Shown here: positions 63,277 through 64,000 of the stretch, one piece after another | Numbering within the stretch: the stretch's first letter is position 1 | Layout of the letters: the number at the start of each line of letters is the position of its first letter | Notes under the pieces: generated by a model | The model's input: only the letters and a program-made list of their open reading frames with translations | Database searches by the model: none | Told to the model about the DNA's origin: nothing | Made by a program: the position numbers and the translations under genes | From: Azolla caroliniana | Taxonomy: Eukaryota; Polypodiophyta | DNA: 64,000 nt | Direction of reading: 5' to 3' | NCBI GenBank assembly: GCA_043228905.1 | Contig: JBHGNT010000006.1 | Span: 19,840,001-19,904,000 of the forward strand

Positions 63277-63772
63277 ATATATATATATATATATATGATT
63301 AGGGTTACAACCGGCATACCAGTGAGCGACAACGCTCTAACACTCACACGCACACACAGAAACGCGAGATGGAGACTCTGCTGGAAGCACTCGGGCTTTC
63401 CACGAAGCAGAGGCAACCTCCCAAAAACCTGCAGGGCACAACAACAGAGGAAGATAGAGGAGAAGGGCTCGGTCCCGGTCCGACAGCACTTCGTCCTTGA
63501 CAGAACACGATGCCGACTCTGCCCCTTTCCCTCTCTTTTATAGTCCAAGGAGGGAAAGACGTTAGAACTGGTCACACCACCATTATTCTCTGTCCTTTCG
63601 GACAGAGATACTCCTCGATTTTCTACCTAATGAATACGCGCTACCTAGGATACTCGCATCGGCCGGTCTGTACCTAACTATGTACAATACATCAAACTTA
63701 GTGCCCACATGTAAGGGCTGGTTCACGCACACTATTCCCGGATTCCGCCTCGGGACGGTTTTCTTCTCGACA
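63276..63772 (-). repeat. 5' LTR of gypsy I, truncated
   Basis: Corresponds to about 59274-59765 of the other LTR with scattered substitutions; the remaining U5 portion is deleted and the TA tract joins the gag start. Confidence 0.85.
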
Positions 63773-63776
63773 CCGT

Positions 63777-64000
63777 GGAGGAGGACCGGTTTCGGAGGAT
63801 ACTCGAAAGGCACAGGAAAGCCTTTGCATTCTTGCCGGGGGAGATCAGGTGCTTAGACCCGACTATCGTTGAATCGATGGTGATCTGCACGGTACCGCAC
63901 GTGTCGTGGAGTCTCAAACCGATTCCGGTACTAAGGGCTCACATCCCAAAGTTGATGGAGCTGCTCAAACAGAAAGTGGAGATGGGCATCCTCGAGTTGT
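63777..64000 (+). pseudogene. Gypsy H pol, start of RT (continues past window)
   Basis: Continues the frame from 59096: EEDRFRRILERHRKAFAFLP, IRCLDPTIVESMVICTVPHV, SLKPIPVLRAHIPKLMELL, EMGILEL, matching the pre-RT and RT fingers of gypsy E. Open to the window edge. Confidence 0.8.

Larger units (their letters stand above)
59101..63772 (-). mobile_element. Gypsy element I, RT-less and primer-site-less derivative
   Basis: Ends TGTCG...CGACA with an exact 4-bp duplication, ccgt (59097-59100 and 63773-63776); the host pol frame is continuous when I and one copy are removed. Minus strand. LTRs: 59101-59765 (complete) and 63276-63772 (missing about 175 bases of U5). Gag-protease at 61198-63276, integrase at 59840-61190. 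RT and RNase H are absent, and so are the leader and primer site. It must have moved with help from a complete relative, or lost these parts after insertion. Confidence 0.88.
54767..64000 (+). mobile_element. Gypsy element H, cut by the window end
   Basis: Plus strand: LTR (54767-55534), primer site, gag-protease (55581-58543, split by a solo LTR), start of pol (58543-59100), gypsy I insertion (59101-63772), then more of pol to the window edge. The gag, knuckle, DHGSE protease and primer site match gypsy E at the motif level, but the LTR is different, so H is a separate family of the same lineage. Many stops and frameshifts; RT catalytic part, RNase H, integrase and 3' LTR are beyond 64000. 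Confidence 0.88.

Overview
The window is nuclear DNA of a seed plant, almost certainly an angiosperm. It has an intron-containing WRKY transcription factor with the family-typical intron inside the WRKY domain, a complete hAT DNA transposon, a decayed plant L1-type LINE and a deep nest of Ty1/copia and Ty3/gypsy LTR retrotransposons. Nothing bacterial, organellar or CRISPR-like was seen. The species cannot be named from the sequence.

Layout. (1) 1-9,528: a long WRKY gene (exons 6583-7808, 8615-8767, 8997-9528) with a microsatellite-rich 5' region. A 5,132-bp hAT element (835-5966) sits about 0.6 kb upstream of its ATG; it has 20-bp TIRs, an 8-bp target duplication, an open transposase frame and a captured Q/G/Y-rich coding fragment. 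(2) 9,529-16,585: AT-rich spacer, then a decayed LINE with a poly-A tail. (3) 16,586-29,130: an old minus-strand copia element (A1/D) split by a plus-strand copia element (B1) that has lost its 5' half. A further copia element (C, 23941-28534, TSD gtatg) and two solo LTRs are inserted here. (4) 29,131-54,766: remains of an unidentified exon-like host sequence, split by copia B2 (30143-48875) and copia G (48960-54368). B2 contains gypsy E (31643-44705), which in turn contains copia F (32337-38034). (5) 54,767-64,000: gypsy H, cut by the window edge, containing a solo LTR (56131-57020) and the RT-less gypsy I (59101-63772).

Two biological threads stand out. First, E, H, I and two solo LTRs form one gypsy lineage. 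Their LTRs all begin TGTCG[T/A]GAA. The four insertions with both ends visible carry 4-bp target duplications, one of them with a mismatch. The protease carries Asp-His-Gly instead of the usual Asp-Ser/Thr-Gly, and in E and I the pol frame lies -1 to gag-pro. The LTR of E also carries tRNA-like A/B-box modules. Second, the related copia families B and C keep a second polypurine-tract-like sequence just after RNase H. In both B copies the roughly 0.5-0.6 kb between the two tracts encodes a conserved, very basic tail on the polyprotein.

Age. G (647-bp LTRs that look identical) and F (LTRs differing mainly in repeat number) each keep one open 1,357-residue gag-pol frame and look recently mobile. 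E and B2 are younger than A1/D, B1 and C but carry a few stop codons. No sequence-derived claim here was checked by database search; identities rest on motif reading.
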